A stretch of DNA of 64,000 bases from Lepidurus packardi (GCA_023053545.1 JAKZAN010000062.1:62001-126000), one strand, 5' to 3'; numbered from the stretch's first letter, positions 16,603-25,489 are shown. Translations and numbers: made by a program. Notes: a model not told the origin generated them from the sequence alone.

Positions 16603-18707
16603 TGAGTAACGAAAATATTAATGTCGCTTTAATTGGAAACCCAAATGTGGGGAAGACTTCGGTTTTTAACCAACTGACAGGCCTCAACCAACAGGTGGGG
16701 AATTATCCGGGAATTACAGTCGAAAAAAAGGTCGGTTTTTGCAAACTGCCTCATAATTTTAAAGCAAATATCCTAGATCTTCCGGGAACTTATAGCCTTA
16801 ACGCAAGTTCGATTGATGAAAATGTGGTGATTGAATTGCTGCTGAACAAAAACGACAAATTGTATCCCGATGTGGCAATCGTGGTGACAGATGTCGAGAA
16901 TTTGAAGCGGAATTTGCTGCTTTTTACGCAGATTAAAGATCTGGAAATTCCAACGATTTTGGTTATTAATATGGCTGATCGTATGGTTTCAAAAGGGATT
17001 TCGTTGGATATTGCGCATCTGGAGGAACAGCTTAAAACCAAAATTGCATTGGTAAGCACCCGAAAGGGAACGGGCATCGACGAACTGAAAAAGTTGATTA
17101 TTGGCTACAAATCGCTGTCGACGGAACCGTGTTTGACGGCTTCAAATATCGATCGCGAATATTTCGATAAACTTCAAAAAGCATTTCCAAATCAGCTGCT
17201 CTACAAACTTTGGCTGGTGATTACGCAAGATGTGAACTTTTTGAACCTGGAGCGAAACGAAATTCATGGCTCATTCACGAAATCGCATTCAGATTTGAAG
17301 CGTTTGCAGCAAAAAGAAACCATCAAAAGATACCAATTCATTAATGAAGTTTTAAAATTAGGCGTGACAATTGACGCATCAGTTGCGACCGATTTCCGAA
17401 GTAAACTAGACCGCGTGCTCACGCACCGAATTTGGGGTTACGTGATATTCTTCTTGATTCTTTTCGTGATTTTCCAGTCGATTTTTGAATGGTCGGCTGT
17501 GCCAATGGATTTCATCGACACAACATTCGCGAATTTAAGTTCGGCAGCACAAGAACACCTAATTCCGGGCGTTCTGACCGATTTGATTAGCGAAGGAATT
17601 ATTCCCGGCATTGGTGGAATTTTGATTTTTATTCCGCAAATCGCATTTTTATTCTTGTTCATTTCGATTCTAGAAGAAAGCGGCTACATGAGTCGGGTTG
17701 TGTTTTTAATGGATAAAATCATGCGCCGTTTCGGGCTGAGTGGCAAGAGCGTCGTGCCTTTAATTTCGGGTACGGCTTGTGCAATTCCAGCTATTATGGC
17801 CACACGGAATATTGAAAATTGGAAGGAACGGTTGATTACGATTTTAGTAACGCCTTTCACCACTTGTTCTGCGCGATTGCCTGTTTATGCCATTATCATT
17901 GCGTTAATTATTCCAGACAAAAGGGTTTTGGGCTTCTTGAATCTGCAAGGATTGACTTTAATGCTCCTATATTTGCTAGGCTTTGCAATGGCGATCGTAG
18001 CTGCAACCATTTTGAATAAAATACTGAAAGTGAAAGGCAAAACATTCTTTTTGATTGAAATGCCGAATTATAAATTGCCCTTGCTGAAGAACGTCGGCCT
18101 CAATGTTTTGGAAAAGACGAAGGCTTTCGTGTTTGGTGCTGGAAAAATCATTTTGGCAATCTCCATTATATTGTGGTTTTTAGCGTCTTACGGGCCGGGT
18201 GCTGATTTTAAAAATGCGGATGCAATTGTCAAAAACGAATTGGCGAGTAGCACCAAAAGGTTTTCAGAGGCTGAAGTCGAGCACAAAGTAGCTTCGTATA
18301 AATTGGAGAATTCTTATATTGGTTTGATGGGTAAAATAATCGAACCTGCCATTGCACCGTTGGGCTACGATTGGAAAATTGGCATTGCGGTGATTTCATC
18401 TTTTGCGGCTCGGGAAGTTTTTGTGGGCACGCTGGCGACTATTTACAGCGTTGGAAACAGCGACAACGACGACACCATCAAGAATAAAATGCGCGAGGAA
18501 GTTGACCCGCGAACTGGTGGAAAAATCTTCAATTTCGCAACTGGAATTTCTTTATTGCTTTTTTATGCCTTCGCGATGCAATGTGCAAGTACACTTGCCG
18601 TTACTAAAAAAGAAACCAACAGCTGGAAATGGCCTGCGATTCAGCTGACAATCATGAGCTCGTTTGCTTATCTTGTTGCTTTATTGGCTTACCAATTTTT
18701 AAAATAA
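16602..18707 (+). CDS. feoB: Ferrous iron transporter B
   Basis: This 701-residue protein imports Fe2+ across the inner membrane. The N-terminal GTPase domain has G1 GNPNVGKTS (about residue 12), switch region G2 around NYPGITVEKK, G3 DLPGTY and a G4-like NMAD. A helical GDI domain follows. The membrane part has two Gate motifs (SGTACAIPAIMATR and SFAAREVFVGTLATIY) and the Cys-containing pore segment. Length and motif order are normal. It lies between feoA and a Cys-rich mini-gene, forming a feoABC-like operon. Confidence 0.97.
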   Translation: MSNENINVALIGNPNVGKTSVFNQLTGLNQQVGNYPGITVEKKVGFCKLPHNFKANILDLPGTYSLNASSIDENVVIELLLNKNDKLYPDVAIVVTDVENLKRNLLLFTQIKDLEIPTILVINMADRMVSKGISLDIAHLEEQLKTKIALVSTRKGTGIDELKKLIIGYKSLSTEPCLTASNIDREYFDKLQKAFPNQLLYKLWLVITQDVNFLNLERNEIHGSFTKSHSDLKRLQQKETIKRYQFINEVLKLGVTIDASVATDFRSKLDRVLTHRIWGYVIFFLILFVIFQSIFEWSAVPMDFIDTTFANLSSAAQEHLIPGVLTDLISEGIIPGIGGILIFIPQIAFLFLFISILEESGYMSRVVFLMDKIMRRFGLSGKSVVPLISGTACAIPAIMATRNIENWKERLITILVTPFTTCSARLPVYAIIIALIIPDKRVLGFLNLQGLTLMLLYLLGFAMAIVAATILNKILKVKGKTFFLIEMPNYKLPLLKNVGLNVLEKTKAFVFGAGKIILAISIILWFLASYGPGADFKNADAIVKNELASSTKRFSEAEVEHKVASYKLENSYIGLMGKIIEPAIAPLGYDWKIGIAVISSFAAREVFVGTLATIYSVGNSDNDDTIKNKMREEVDPRTGGKIFNFATGISLLLFYAFAMQCASTLAVTKKETNSWKWPAIQLTIMSSFAYLVALLAYQFLK

Positions 18708-18713
18708 TCTGTT

Positions 18714-18833
18714 ATGATTCAGGAAATTATTGCTTTTGGAATTTTGGTTCTGGCGCTAGTCTATCTGTTTCGGAAATTCTTTTGGAAGAAAAAGAAAAAG
18801 AAAAACTGCGGCACGGACTGCGGCTGCAGTTAG
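18714..18833 (+). CDS. FeoB-associated Cys-rich membrane mini-protein
   Basis: The protein has 39 residues. A single membrane helix (MIQEIIAFGILVLALVYLF) is followed by a run of lysines and a C-terminal cysteine cluster (CGTDCGCS). Such proteins commonly follow feoB in Bacteroidota and may handle Fe2+ at the cytoplasmic mouth of the pore, in place of FeoC. It starts 6 bp after the feoB stop. Its TAG stop overlaps the tail of the convergent DtxR gene by 4 bp. Confidence 0.85.
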   Translation: MIQEIIAFGILVLALVYLFRKFFWKKKKKKNCGTDCGCS

Positions 18834-19477
18834 ATCTTGACGAACAGATTTTCCGCAATTTTTTTAGAAATTACCAATGAAACCCCGCCTGATTCTATTT
18901 TCAGTGAGGAATCAAATTCTTCTTTTGCAACAACTTTGATGACAGCGCCCAATGCGATTTGATTTTTACTTAAATACTTCAAAAACTCGCTGGACGAATC
19001 TTTCACGCCAATACAGATGCCGCTTTGACCAGGTTCCAATTCTGAAAGCAACTGCTTTTTAATTTTGGTTACATTTCCGTTTGCATCAGGAATTGGGTCG
19101 CCATGTGGGTCTTCTTTCGGGAATCCGAGAAATTCGTCCAACTTATTGATCAGTTGTTCAGACTTGATGTGTTCCAATTGTTCCGCGATATCATGCACCT
19201 GATCCCAAGAAAAGTTCAATTTATCTACGAGAAAAACCTCCCAAAGTCGGTGTTTCCGAACAATCATTTTCGCGGCGTGCAAGCCCAAATCGGTTAGTGA
19301 AACGCCTTGGTATTTGACGTGTGTAATAAGGTTTTTATCGGCTAATTTCTTCAGCATATCGGTCACAGATGAAGCCTTCGTTTCAATTTTTTCGGCAATG
19401 GCGTTCGTGCTCACTGCTGCAGCATTGGCACTCAAATGGAAGATTGCTTTCAGATAATTTTCTTCGGAAAAAGTCAT
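18830..19477 (-). CDS. DtxR/MntR family metal-dependent repressor
   Basis: The protein has 215 residues from ATG 19477; a GTG at 19489 is possible, but MTFSEENYLKAIFHL is the canonical start. The N-terminal winged helix (to about residue 65, KASSVTDMLKKLADKNLI) is followed by the dimerisation/metal domain with HRLWEVFL and the VHDIAEQLEHIKS helix. A C-terminal SH3/FeoA-like domain follows (from about 140). DtxR-type repressors bind DNA with Fe2+ or Mn2+. It follows mntH by a few bases, so it is co-transcribed with the transporter it probably controls. A matching palindrome lies at 21428-21445. Confidence 0.92.
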   Translation of the reverse strand: MTFSEENYLKAIFHLSANAAAVSTNAIAEKIETKASSVTDMLKKLADKNLITHVKYQGVSLTDLGLHAAKMIVRKHRLWEVFLVDKLNFSWDQVHDIAEQLEHIKSEQLINKLDEFLGFPKEDPHGDPIPDANGNVTKIKKQLLSELEPGQSGICIGVKDSSSEFLKYLSKNQIALGAVIKVVAKEEFDSSLKIESGGVSLVISKKIAENLFVKI

Positions 19478-19492
19478 GGATTGGATCACGTT

Positions 19493-21370
19493 CTAGTTTT
19501 TAACGATGAATAATGGAATTTTGATTTGGTGGCGCACACGGTCGACAGTTGTTCCGAAAAGTAGATCTTTAAACCCAGAATGTCCATGCGTGCCCATTAC
19601 CAAAACATCATAATCACCTTTGTTAACGAGTTTCGGAATGGCTTTATTTGGTTTTCCGAAACCAAGTTTTGTTTCGACATTGTAGCCTTTTCCACGCAAT
19701 GCCACTTCATATTCTTTCAGTAGTTTTTCGTCGATTGTGGTTTCGTGATCTTCGGTCGTATCGCCATAATACATTGCGGTTACCGTTTCTACAATGTGAA
19801 TTAAGGTGTATTTTGCCTGCTGGCCGCCCAATTCGAACGCGTTGCTCAATGCAGATTGATCGGCGTTTGAAAAATCGACAGAAACTGCAATGTGTTTGGT
19901 GGCGTAGGCATTCTTGGCACTCACATTCAACAGCAAACGGTGTGGCGAATGATTCGGGTCAGCAATTAGTGTTTTCGGCTGACTAACTAAGGGCCTGAAA
20001 ATAATGTAAATCAACAATACTAAGAAACCGATTGCCAATGGTACAACTGTTAGCCAGATCCAGATCGGATTTGAAGCTGTTTCCAGAAAGCCTGCAATTT
20101 CGTCGTAGACCAACTTCGCATTTAACGACACAATAATTAAGGCAATCAACCACGAAGCGATCTGCGTTATCGGGCCAATGTGAAATCCTTTCATTTTTGA
20201 TTTATCCGACACGAAATGAATTAGGGGAATAATTGCAAATCCCAGTTGAAGACTCAAAATAACCTGGCTTAAAATCAGCAATTTTCCCGTAACTGATTCG
20301 CCATAAATGGTAATGACCACAACAGCCGGCACAATCGCCACTAAACGCGTAATGATTCTGCGCACCCACGGCTGAATTCTAAGGTTTAAATACCCTTCCA
20401 TGATAATTTGCCCAGCAAGCGTTCCCGTAATTGTCGAACTTTGTCCAGCAGCAATCAGGGCAACTGCAAACAAAATAGGCGCCCATTTCGTGCCCAGAAG
20501 CGGTTCCAAAAATTGGTGCGCATCCTGAATTTCGGCAACTTCAAACATGCCATTTTTATAGAACGTCGCGGCAGCCAAAATTAGAATAGCAGCATTGACG
20601 AAAAAAGCCAAGTTCAAGGCAATCGTTGAGTCGATTAAGTTGTATTTTAAAGCCTGTTTGACCCCCGTTTTGGTTCGGTCAAATTTTCTGGTTTGCACCA
20701 GAGATGAATGCAGGTATAAATTATGTGGCATTACAGTCGCACCAATAATCCCGATTGCGATGTATAAAGCAGCTTCGCCAGGCAAAGACGGAATTAGCCC
20801 CGCCACGACTTTTCCCATTTCTGGTTCGGCAAATATCATCTCGAAAACGAACGAAAAACCGATAATGGCAACCAAGGCAATAATGAAAGCTTCCATTTTC
20901 CGAATGCCTTTGTTGATGAGAAAAAGCAGTAAAAACGTATCAAGAACCGTAATAATCACGCCGTTAATCAGCGAAATATCAAACAATAAATTCAATCCGA
21001 TCGCCATTCCCAAAACCTCAGCCAAATCACAAGCAGCAATGGCAATTTCGGCCAAAAAATACAAGATATAATTGACAAAGGGCGAATACGTTTCCCGGGA
21101 TGCCTGCGCCAAATCACGTTGCGTAACAATGCCCAAACGCGCGCTCAAACTTTGCAGCAGAAGCGCCATGATGTTGCTCATCAACAAAACCCAAATTAAG
21201 GCATACCCAAATTGGCTGCCGCCTGCAATGTCTGTAGCCCAGTTTCCTGGATCCATATAACCAACGCTGATCAAATAGGCAGGGCCAAAAAACGCCAATA
21301 TTTTTCGGAATGTCGAGGTCTTGTTTTGTGCAGAAACAGATTCGTGAACTTCTTCTAACGATTTTCCCAT
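19493..21370 (-). CDS. mntH: Nramp-family divalent metal transporter fused to a UspA domain
   Basis: This 625-residue proton-coupled Mn2+/Fe2+ importer has eleven or so hydrophobic helices. The Nramp metal-binding motifs are DPGNW (about residue 40) and MPHNLYLHS (about residue 220). From about residue 480 a soluble universal-stress (UspA) domain is attached. It starts KHIAVSVDFS and ends with the nucleotide-binding G-2x-G-9x-G type loop in GTHGHSGFKDLLFGTTVD. MntH proteins are usually about 410-450 residues, so the UspA tail is an added domain, probably a cytoplasmic ATP or stress sensor. It is first in a mntH-dtxR operon. Confidence 0.93.
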   Translation of the reverse strand: MGKSLEEVHESVSAQNKTSTFRKILAFFGPAYLISVGYMDPGNWATDIAGGSQFGYALIWVLLMSNIMALLLQSLSARLGIVTQRDLAQASRETYSPFVNYILYFLAEIAIAACDLAEVLGMAIGLNLLFDISLINGVIITVLDTFLLLFLINKGIRKMEAFIIALVAIIGFSFVFEMIFAEPEMGKVVAGLIPSLPGEAALYIAIGIIGATVMPHNLYLHSSLVQTRKFDRTKTGVKQALKYNLIDSTIALNLAFFVNAAILILAAATFYKNGMFEVAEIQDAHQFLEPLLGTKWAPILFAVALIAAGQSSTITGTLAGQIIMEGYLNLRIQPWVRRIITRLVAIVPAVVVITIYGESVTGKLLILSQVILSLQLGFAIIPLIHFVSDKSKMKGFHIGPITQIASWLIALIIVSLNAKLVYDEIAGFLETASNPIWIWLTVVPLAIGFLVLLIYIIFRPLVSQPKTLIADPNHSPHRLLLNVSAKNAYATKHIAVSVDFSNADQSALSNAFELGGQQAKYTLIHIVETVTAMYYGDTTEDHETTIDEKLLKEYEVALRGKGYNVETKLGFGKPNKAIPKLVNKGDYDVLVMGTHGHSGFKDLLFGTTVDRVRHQIKIPLFIVKN

Positions 21371-21427
21371 AATCTCATTTTTAGTACTCCAAATTTATAA
21401 AAATAATTTCCATATATGAAAATATTT

Positions 21428-21445
21428 TTTTAGACTTGTCTAAAA
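21428..21445. promoter_or_regulatory. Candidate DtxR/MntR operator
   Basis: TTTTAGAC-TT-GTCTAAAA has perfect 8-bp inverted arms around a 2-bp centre. It lies between the divergent mntH operon and the next outer-membrane gene, 8 bp before the ATG of the latter. It resembles the TTAGG..CCTAA form of DtxR-family boxes, and the DtxR gene is in the adjacent operon. Confidence 0.55.
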
Positions 21446-21453
21446 TTTGACAG

Positions 21454-22194
21454 ATGAAAAAGATATATTTCACCATAATTATGGCGTCGACGGGCGTTTT
21501 TTCACAGGAACTACCGCCAATAGAAGCCGACCGGCCCGACCAAACCGAAACCCCTTCGATTGTGCCAAAAGGACTTTTTCAGCATGAAATGGGTTTTACA
21601 ATGGAAAAGATTAGCGCGAACGAAAAGTCCTATTTAATGCCAACATCCCTATTAAAATATGGCATAAGTTCGCATTTCGAGCTGAGGCTTATTGCTAATG
21701 CTGTACAGACTCAAAACAATTCAGTTACCGAAAGCGGTTTTGAACCCATTCTCGTGGGTTTCAAGGTTAAAATTACTGATGAAAAAGGACTGATTCCCAA
21801 AACATCATTAATTGCTCACATTACCATTCCGCGCCTTGCATCAAAAGCTTTTGAAACTGAATATTACGCGCCTCAATACCGTTTCGTGATGCAAAACACG
21901 TTGTCAGAGCGGGTTAGTTTAGGGTATAATTTAGGTACGGAATGGGATGCATCAACGGGTAAACCAACTGCCATTTATACCATTTCGCCTGGATTCAGTT
22001 TTACTGATAAACTGGGCGGATTCATAGAGCTCTACGGCTTTTCAGCTGTGCATGAAAAGCCCGATCACAGATTTTACAGCGGATTAACCTACTTGATTTC
22101 GCCGAATTTTATGTTGGATGTTTCAGGCGGTTTTGGCCTTACAGCAAATGCGCCGAAGTATACCGCAAGTCTGGGATGCAGTTACCGATTGTAG
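21454..22194 (+). CDS. Outer-membrane transporter-like beta-barrel (Phenol_MetA_deg type)
   Basis: The protein has 246 residues. A signal peptide (MKKIYFTIIMASTGVFSQ) is followed by ADRPDQTETPSIVPKGLFQHEMGF, the typical start of the MetA-pathway/phenol-degradation outer-membrane family. Repeated amphipathic strands follow, with an aromatic-rich C-terminus (YTASLGCSYRL). It is likely a 12-strand barrel; the solute is unknown. Its start lies just after the DtxR-like palindrome, so metal control is plausible, perhaps as an outer-membrane route for divalent metals. That link is inference. Confidence 0.8.
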   Translation: MKKIYFTIIMASTGVFSQELPPIEADRPDQTETPSIVPKGLFQHEMGFTMEKISANEKSYLMPTSLLKYGISSHFELRLIANAVQTQNNSVTESGFEPILVGFKVKITDEKGLIPKTSLIAHITIPRLASKAFETEYYAPQYRFVMQNTLSERVSLGYNLGTEWDASTGKPTAIYTISPGFSFTDKLGGFIELYGFSAVHEKPDHRFYSGLTYLISPNFMLDVSGGFGLTANAPKYTASLGCSYRL

Positions 22195-22200
22195 AAATAC

Positions 22201-22208
22201 TATATTTG
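22201..22208 (+). promoter_or_regulatory. -7 promoter element of crtY
   Basis: TATATTTG lies 15 bp before the ATG at 22223 and just after the stop of the upstream gene. It excludes the long upstream frame that starts at 22118. Confidence 0.65.
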
Positions 22209-22222
22209 TACTTTTAGCGATT

Positions 22223-23371
22223 ATGAAACATTACGATTATATTTTCGCCGGAGGCGGCTTGTCGGCATTAATGACAGTTTACAGGTTATTGGAAGAAAAA
22301 GCATTGGACAACAAATCCGTGCTTCTAATCGACATTTCCGCGAAAACAGGAAACGACCGCACTTGGTGTTTCTGGGAAAAACCTGGTCACGAATGGGAAT
22401 CCATTGTCCATCAGAAATGGGATGCTGCTTTATTTGCAAACGATGAATACAGCAGAACACTAAATCTTGCACCCTATCAATACAACATGATTCGGAGTAG
22501 CGATTTCTACCAGTACATCCTGGATCGGCTCAAGACACAGGAACAAATTGATTTTTTTGTGGATTTCGTCGGTAATTACGAAGAAAAGCCCGAACACGTG
22601 GAAGTACTCACGGCATCAAACGGCACCTTGACCTGTGAATATTATATTCACAGCATCTACACCGCACAGCCACTTGCAAGCGAAGCGAAATTTCCGTTAA
22701 TCAAACAACATTTCCGCGGCTGGTTTGTGAAAACACCAACCCCAAAATTTGATGCTGCAATCGCGACATTCATGGATTTTTCGATACCCCAAAAGGGAAA
22801 TACTCGCTTCATGTATGTGCTCCCAACTTCAACTACGGAAGCGCTTTTTGAGTATACTTTATTTTCGAAAGATGCACTGGAAATAGCCGAATATGAAGCG
22901 GCAATTTCGGATTATCTTACTGCGAAAGGCATCACCGAATATGAAATCGTCGAGAAAGAGCACGGCAGCATTCCGATGACATGTTATCCGTTCTGGAATC
23001 AAAATTCTCGTCGGGTCATCCGAATTGGATCTGCAGGCGGTTGGACCAAGGCCAGCACGGGATATACTTTCAAAAACACGGTGAAATTGTCGCGAAAGTT
23101 GGCGCTTCATTTAAAAAATGGCAAAGACCTGCGTAAATTCCACAAGGTGGGCAAATTCTGGTTTTATGATTTACTTTTATTGGATATTCTATCCGCTAAA
23201 AATGATTTGGGCAGCAGTATTTTTGGCAGTTTGTTCCGAAAGGGCGAATCGGCATTAATTTTCAAATTTTTAGATGAAGAAACATCCTTTTTAGAAGATT
23301 TACGGGTGATTCTAAAATGTCCAACCGGGGTTTTTCTAAAAGCGCTTTTTGCCCGAATAGTTAAATTTTAG
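22223..23371 (+). CDS. crtY: Lycopene beta-cyclase
   Basis: The protein (382 residues) is a flavin-dependent cyclase that converts lycopene to beta-carotene, on the way to flavobacterial zeaxanthin-type pigments. The N-terminal FAD/NAD-binding fold reads YDYIFAGGGLSALMTVYRL. It is followed by the diagnostic DRTWCFWEKPGH, the LAPYQYNMIRSSDFYQYI segment, TRFMYVLPTSTTEALFEYT and IGSAGGWTKASTGYTF. The start is ATG 22223, which lies behind its own promoter. No other carotenoid genes are in the window. Confidence 0.93.
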   Translation: MKHYDYIFAGGGLSALMTVYRLLEEKALDNKSVLLIDISAKTGNDRTWCFWEKPGHEWESIVHQKWDAALFANDEYSRTLNLAPYQYNMIRSSDFYQYILDRLKTQEQIDFFVDFVGNYEEKPEHVEVLTASNGTLTCEYYIHSIYTAQPLASEAKFPLIKQHFRGWFVKTPTPKFDAAIATFMDFSIPQKGNTRFMYVLPTSTTEALFEYTLFSKDALEIAEYEAAISDYLTAKGITEYEIVEKEHGSIPMTCYPFWNQNSRRVIRIGSAGGWTKASTGYTFKNTVKLSRKLALHLKNGKDLRKFHKVGKFWFYDLLLLDILSAKNDLGSSIFGSLFRKGESALIFKFLDEETSFLEDLRVILKCPTGVFLKALFARIVKF

Positions 23372-23397
23372 AATTTATTCACCAATCACTTTTTGCG

Positions 23398-23405
23398 TAT
23401 CTTTG
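23398..23405 (+). promoter_or_regulatory. -7 promoter element of the bacilliredoxin gene
   Basis: TATCTTTG (TAnnTTTG) lies 21 bp before the ATG at 23426. Confidence 0.6.
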
Positions 23406-23425
23406 TAGTCTAAAAACACAATATT

Positions 23426-23836
23426 ATGTATCCTGAAGAAATGGTAAAACCAATGCGTGCAGAATTATCTGATGCAGGTTTCAAAGAATTATATAGCGCT
23501 TCTGAAGTAGAAGGCGCGGTAAAAACAAGCGGCACAACATTAGTTGTGATCAACTCTGTTTGCGGATGTGCAGCTAGAAACGCCCGTCCAGGCGCAAAGA
23601 TGAGTTTGGAAGGCGCAAAAAAACCAGATCATTTGGTAACTGTGTTCGCAGGTGTCGATAAAGAAGCAGTTGATGCTGCTCGGGAATTAATGTTTCCATT
23701 TCCGCCATCATCACCAAGCATCGCTTTATTTAAAGATGGCGAGTTGGTGCACATGCTCGAAAGACACCACATTGAAGGTCGTCCTGCAGAACTAATTGCA
23801 GACAACCTAAAAGACGCATTTGCAGAATTCTGCTAA
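23426..23836 (+). CDS. BrxA/BrxB family bacilliredoxin
   Basis: The protein (136 residues) is a thioredoxin-like disulfide handler of the YphP/DUF1094 family. The active-site motif is CGCAARNARPG (CxC form), in VVINSVCGCAARNARPG. The C-terminal part FPPSSPSIALFKDGELVHMLERHHIEG matches the family. In Bacillus these proteins remove bacillithiol from mixed disulfides. Many Bacteroidota also make bacillithiol, but no synthesis genes are in this window. Single gene with its own promoter and terminator. Confidence 0.92.
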   Translation: MYPEEMVKPMRAELSDAGFKELYSASEVEGAVKTSGTTLVVINSVCGCAARNARPGAKMSLEGAKKPDHLVTVFAGVDKEAVDAARELMFPFPPSSPSIALFKDGELVHMLERHHIEGRPAELIADNLKDAFAEFC

Positions 23837-23845
23837 AAATTTCAA

Positions 23846-23870
23846 GCCACTTTCGAGTGGCTTTTTTTTT
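23846..23870 (+). terminator. Rho-independent terminator of the bacilliredoxin gene
   Basis: GCCACT-TTCG-AGTGGC is a perfect 6-bp stem with a tetraloop, followed by nine T residues. Confidence 0.85.
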
Positions 23871-23889
23871 AGTATTGCTATTTAACTTC

Positions 23890-23982
23890 CGGTTTTCTTT
23901 GCCTCTTGCCTTTTGCCTTTTGCCTCTTGGCTTTTGCCTCTTGGCTTTTGGAATTTGGAATTTGGAATTTGGAATTTAAAAC
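23890..23982. repeat. Low-complexity heptamer tracts
   Basis: The sequence iterates TTGCCTT/TTGCCTC/TTGGCTT units, then four or more copies of TTGGAAT (to about 23965). No coding potential is seen between the terminator and the trhO promoter. It looks like replication-slippage DNA, similar to the tract after the SCO gene. Confidence 0.6.
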
Positions 23983-24046
23983 ATTGGAATTTACCTATTT
24001 TAACCCAATAGTGATTTCAGTCACTTTCACAGTCGCCAAATTATGC

Positions 24047-24054
24047 TACTTTTG
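24047..24054 (+). promoter_or_regulatory. -7 promoter element of trhO
   Basis: TACTTTTG (TAnnTTTG) lies 30 bp before the ATG at 24084. Confidence 0.55.
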
Positions 24055-24083
24055 CAGCCATTCAACTTAAAAATGTTTATAGC

Positions 24084-25439
24084 ATGCAACTGTACAACAC
24101 TTTAAGCGCAGAAGAAAGAGCACTCATGATTGATGAGGCCGGAAAACAAAGATTAACCTTGTCTTTCTATGCTTATGCGCGTATCGAAAATCCAACACAA
24201 TTTCGAAATGATCTATTTTTGGCATGGAACCCGCTTGAGGTTTTGGGCCGAATATACGTAGCCAATGAAGGCATAAACGCCCAACTTTCTGTTCCAGCTG
24301 ATAATTTCTACGCATTCAAAGATACAATTGAAGCCTATGATTTTATGAAAGGCATTCGGCTGAATATTGCGGTGGAGCACGACGATTTCTCCTTTTTGAA
24401 ATTAACCGTGAAAGTACGCGACAAGATTGTGGCAGATGGTTTGAATGACGATACTTTCGATTCTTCAAACATTGGTGTACACTTGAAAGCGAAAGAATTC
24501 AACGCTTTATTGGAAGATCCGAATACGGTTGTAGTTGACATGCGAAACCATTACGAAAGTGAAATTGGCCATTTTACCAAAGCAATTCGGCCAGATGTTG
24601 ACACATTTCGGGAATCACTGCCGATTATTGAAGTACAACTCGCCGAACACAAAGACGATAAAAAATTACTGATGTACTGCACGGGCGGCATTCGCTGTGA
24701 GAAAGCCAGCGCCTATTTTAAGCATAAAGGTTTTCAAAACGTTTACCAGTTGGAAGGCGGAATCATTGAATATGCGCGACAGGTGAAAGCCGAAGGATTG
24801 GAAAGTAAATTTATTGGTAAAAATTTCGTGTTCGACCACCGCTTAGGCGAACGCATTACCGATGACGTTGTCTCGCAATGCCACCAATGCGGAACAGCTT
24901 GCGACGAACACACAAACTGCGCAAATGAAGGTTGTCATTTGTTGTTTATTCAGTGTCCAACATGCGCTGCAGCCATGGAAGCATGTTGCTCAACCGAATG
25001 TGCTTCCGTGATTAATTTGCCAGAAGATGAGCAAAAAGCACTGCGTCGTGGCATCAAAAACGGCAATAAAATTTTCAAAAAAGGAAAATCTGATGTGTTG
25101 ACGTTCCGAAATTCTGGTGCTGCACCGGTTTCAGCTGCGGGAATTGCGGTTAAAACCCGCGTGCCAAAAGCGCCGAAAATCAAGAAAACGTTAGTTGGAA
25201 AAGGTGTTCACTATTTTCCGAAAGCGGGCGTTGGGCAATTTTCGATTGAAAACGGCCAAATTAGCGAAGGCGACAAAATTATGATTGTGGGCTCGACAAC
25301 TGGAAACCAAGAATTGGAGGTTTCAGAGTTGTTTGTTAACGATGTGAAAGCAGACACGGCTAAAGCAGGCGATTTATGCTCGTTGAAATTACCATTCCGA
25401 ATCCGATTGTCGGACAAACTATACCGCATCGAGTCGTAA
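24084..25439 (+). CDS. trhO: Rhodanese-related tRNA uridine hydroxylase (TrhO/YceA) with long C-terminal extension
   Basis: The protein has 451 residues. An N-terminal acylphosphatase-like domain (LYVANEGINAQLSVPADNFYAFKD region) is followed by a rhodanese domain with the persulfide loop LMYCTGGIRCEKASAYF. A Cys-rich zinc-like segment comes next (CHQCGTACDEHTNCANEGCH...CPTCAAAMEACCSTEC). TrhO makes 5-hydroxyuridine at tRNA position 34 using O2. From about residue 320 a further region follows: a basic linker (VPKAPKIKKTLVGKG) and a beta-barrel-like tail similar to the C-terminal domain of U32 peptidases. E. coli TrhO is about 350 residues, so the tail is an addition. Confidence 0.93.
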   Translation: MQLYNTLSAEERALMIDEAGKQRLTLSFYAYARIENPTQFRNDLFLAWNPLEVLGRIYVANEGINAQLSVPADNFYAFKDTIEAYDFMKGIRLNIAVEHDDFSFLKLTVKVRDKIVADGLNDDTFDSSNIGVHLKAKEFNALLEDPNTVVVDMRNHYESEIGHFTKAIRPDVDTFRESLPIIEVQLAEHKDDKKLLMYCTGGIRCEKASAYFKHKGFQNVYQLEGGIIEYARQVKAEGLESKFIGKNFVFDHRLGERITDDVVSQCHQCGTACDEHTNCANEGCHLLFIQCPTCAAAMEACCSTECASVINLPEDEQKALRRGIKNGNKIFKKGKSDVLTFRNSGAAPVSAAGIAVKTRVPKAPKIKKTLVGKGVHYFPKAGVGQFSIENGQISEGDKIMIVGSTTGNQELEVSELFVNDVKADTAKAGDLCSLKLPFRIRLSDKLYRIES

Positions 25440-25461
25440 ACGATTTCGATACAGAAAAAAA

Positions 25462-25489
25462 GCCGCTGAATTTGTTCAGCGGCTTTTTT
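25462..25489 (+). terminator. Rho-independent terminator of trhO
   Basis: GCCGCTGAA-TTTG-TTCAGCGGC forms a perfect 9-bp stem followed by TTTTTT, 23 bp past the stop. Confidence 0.9.
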
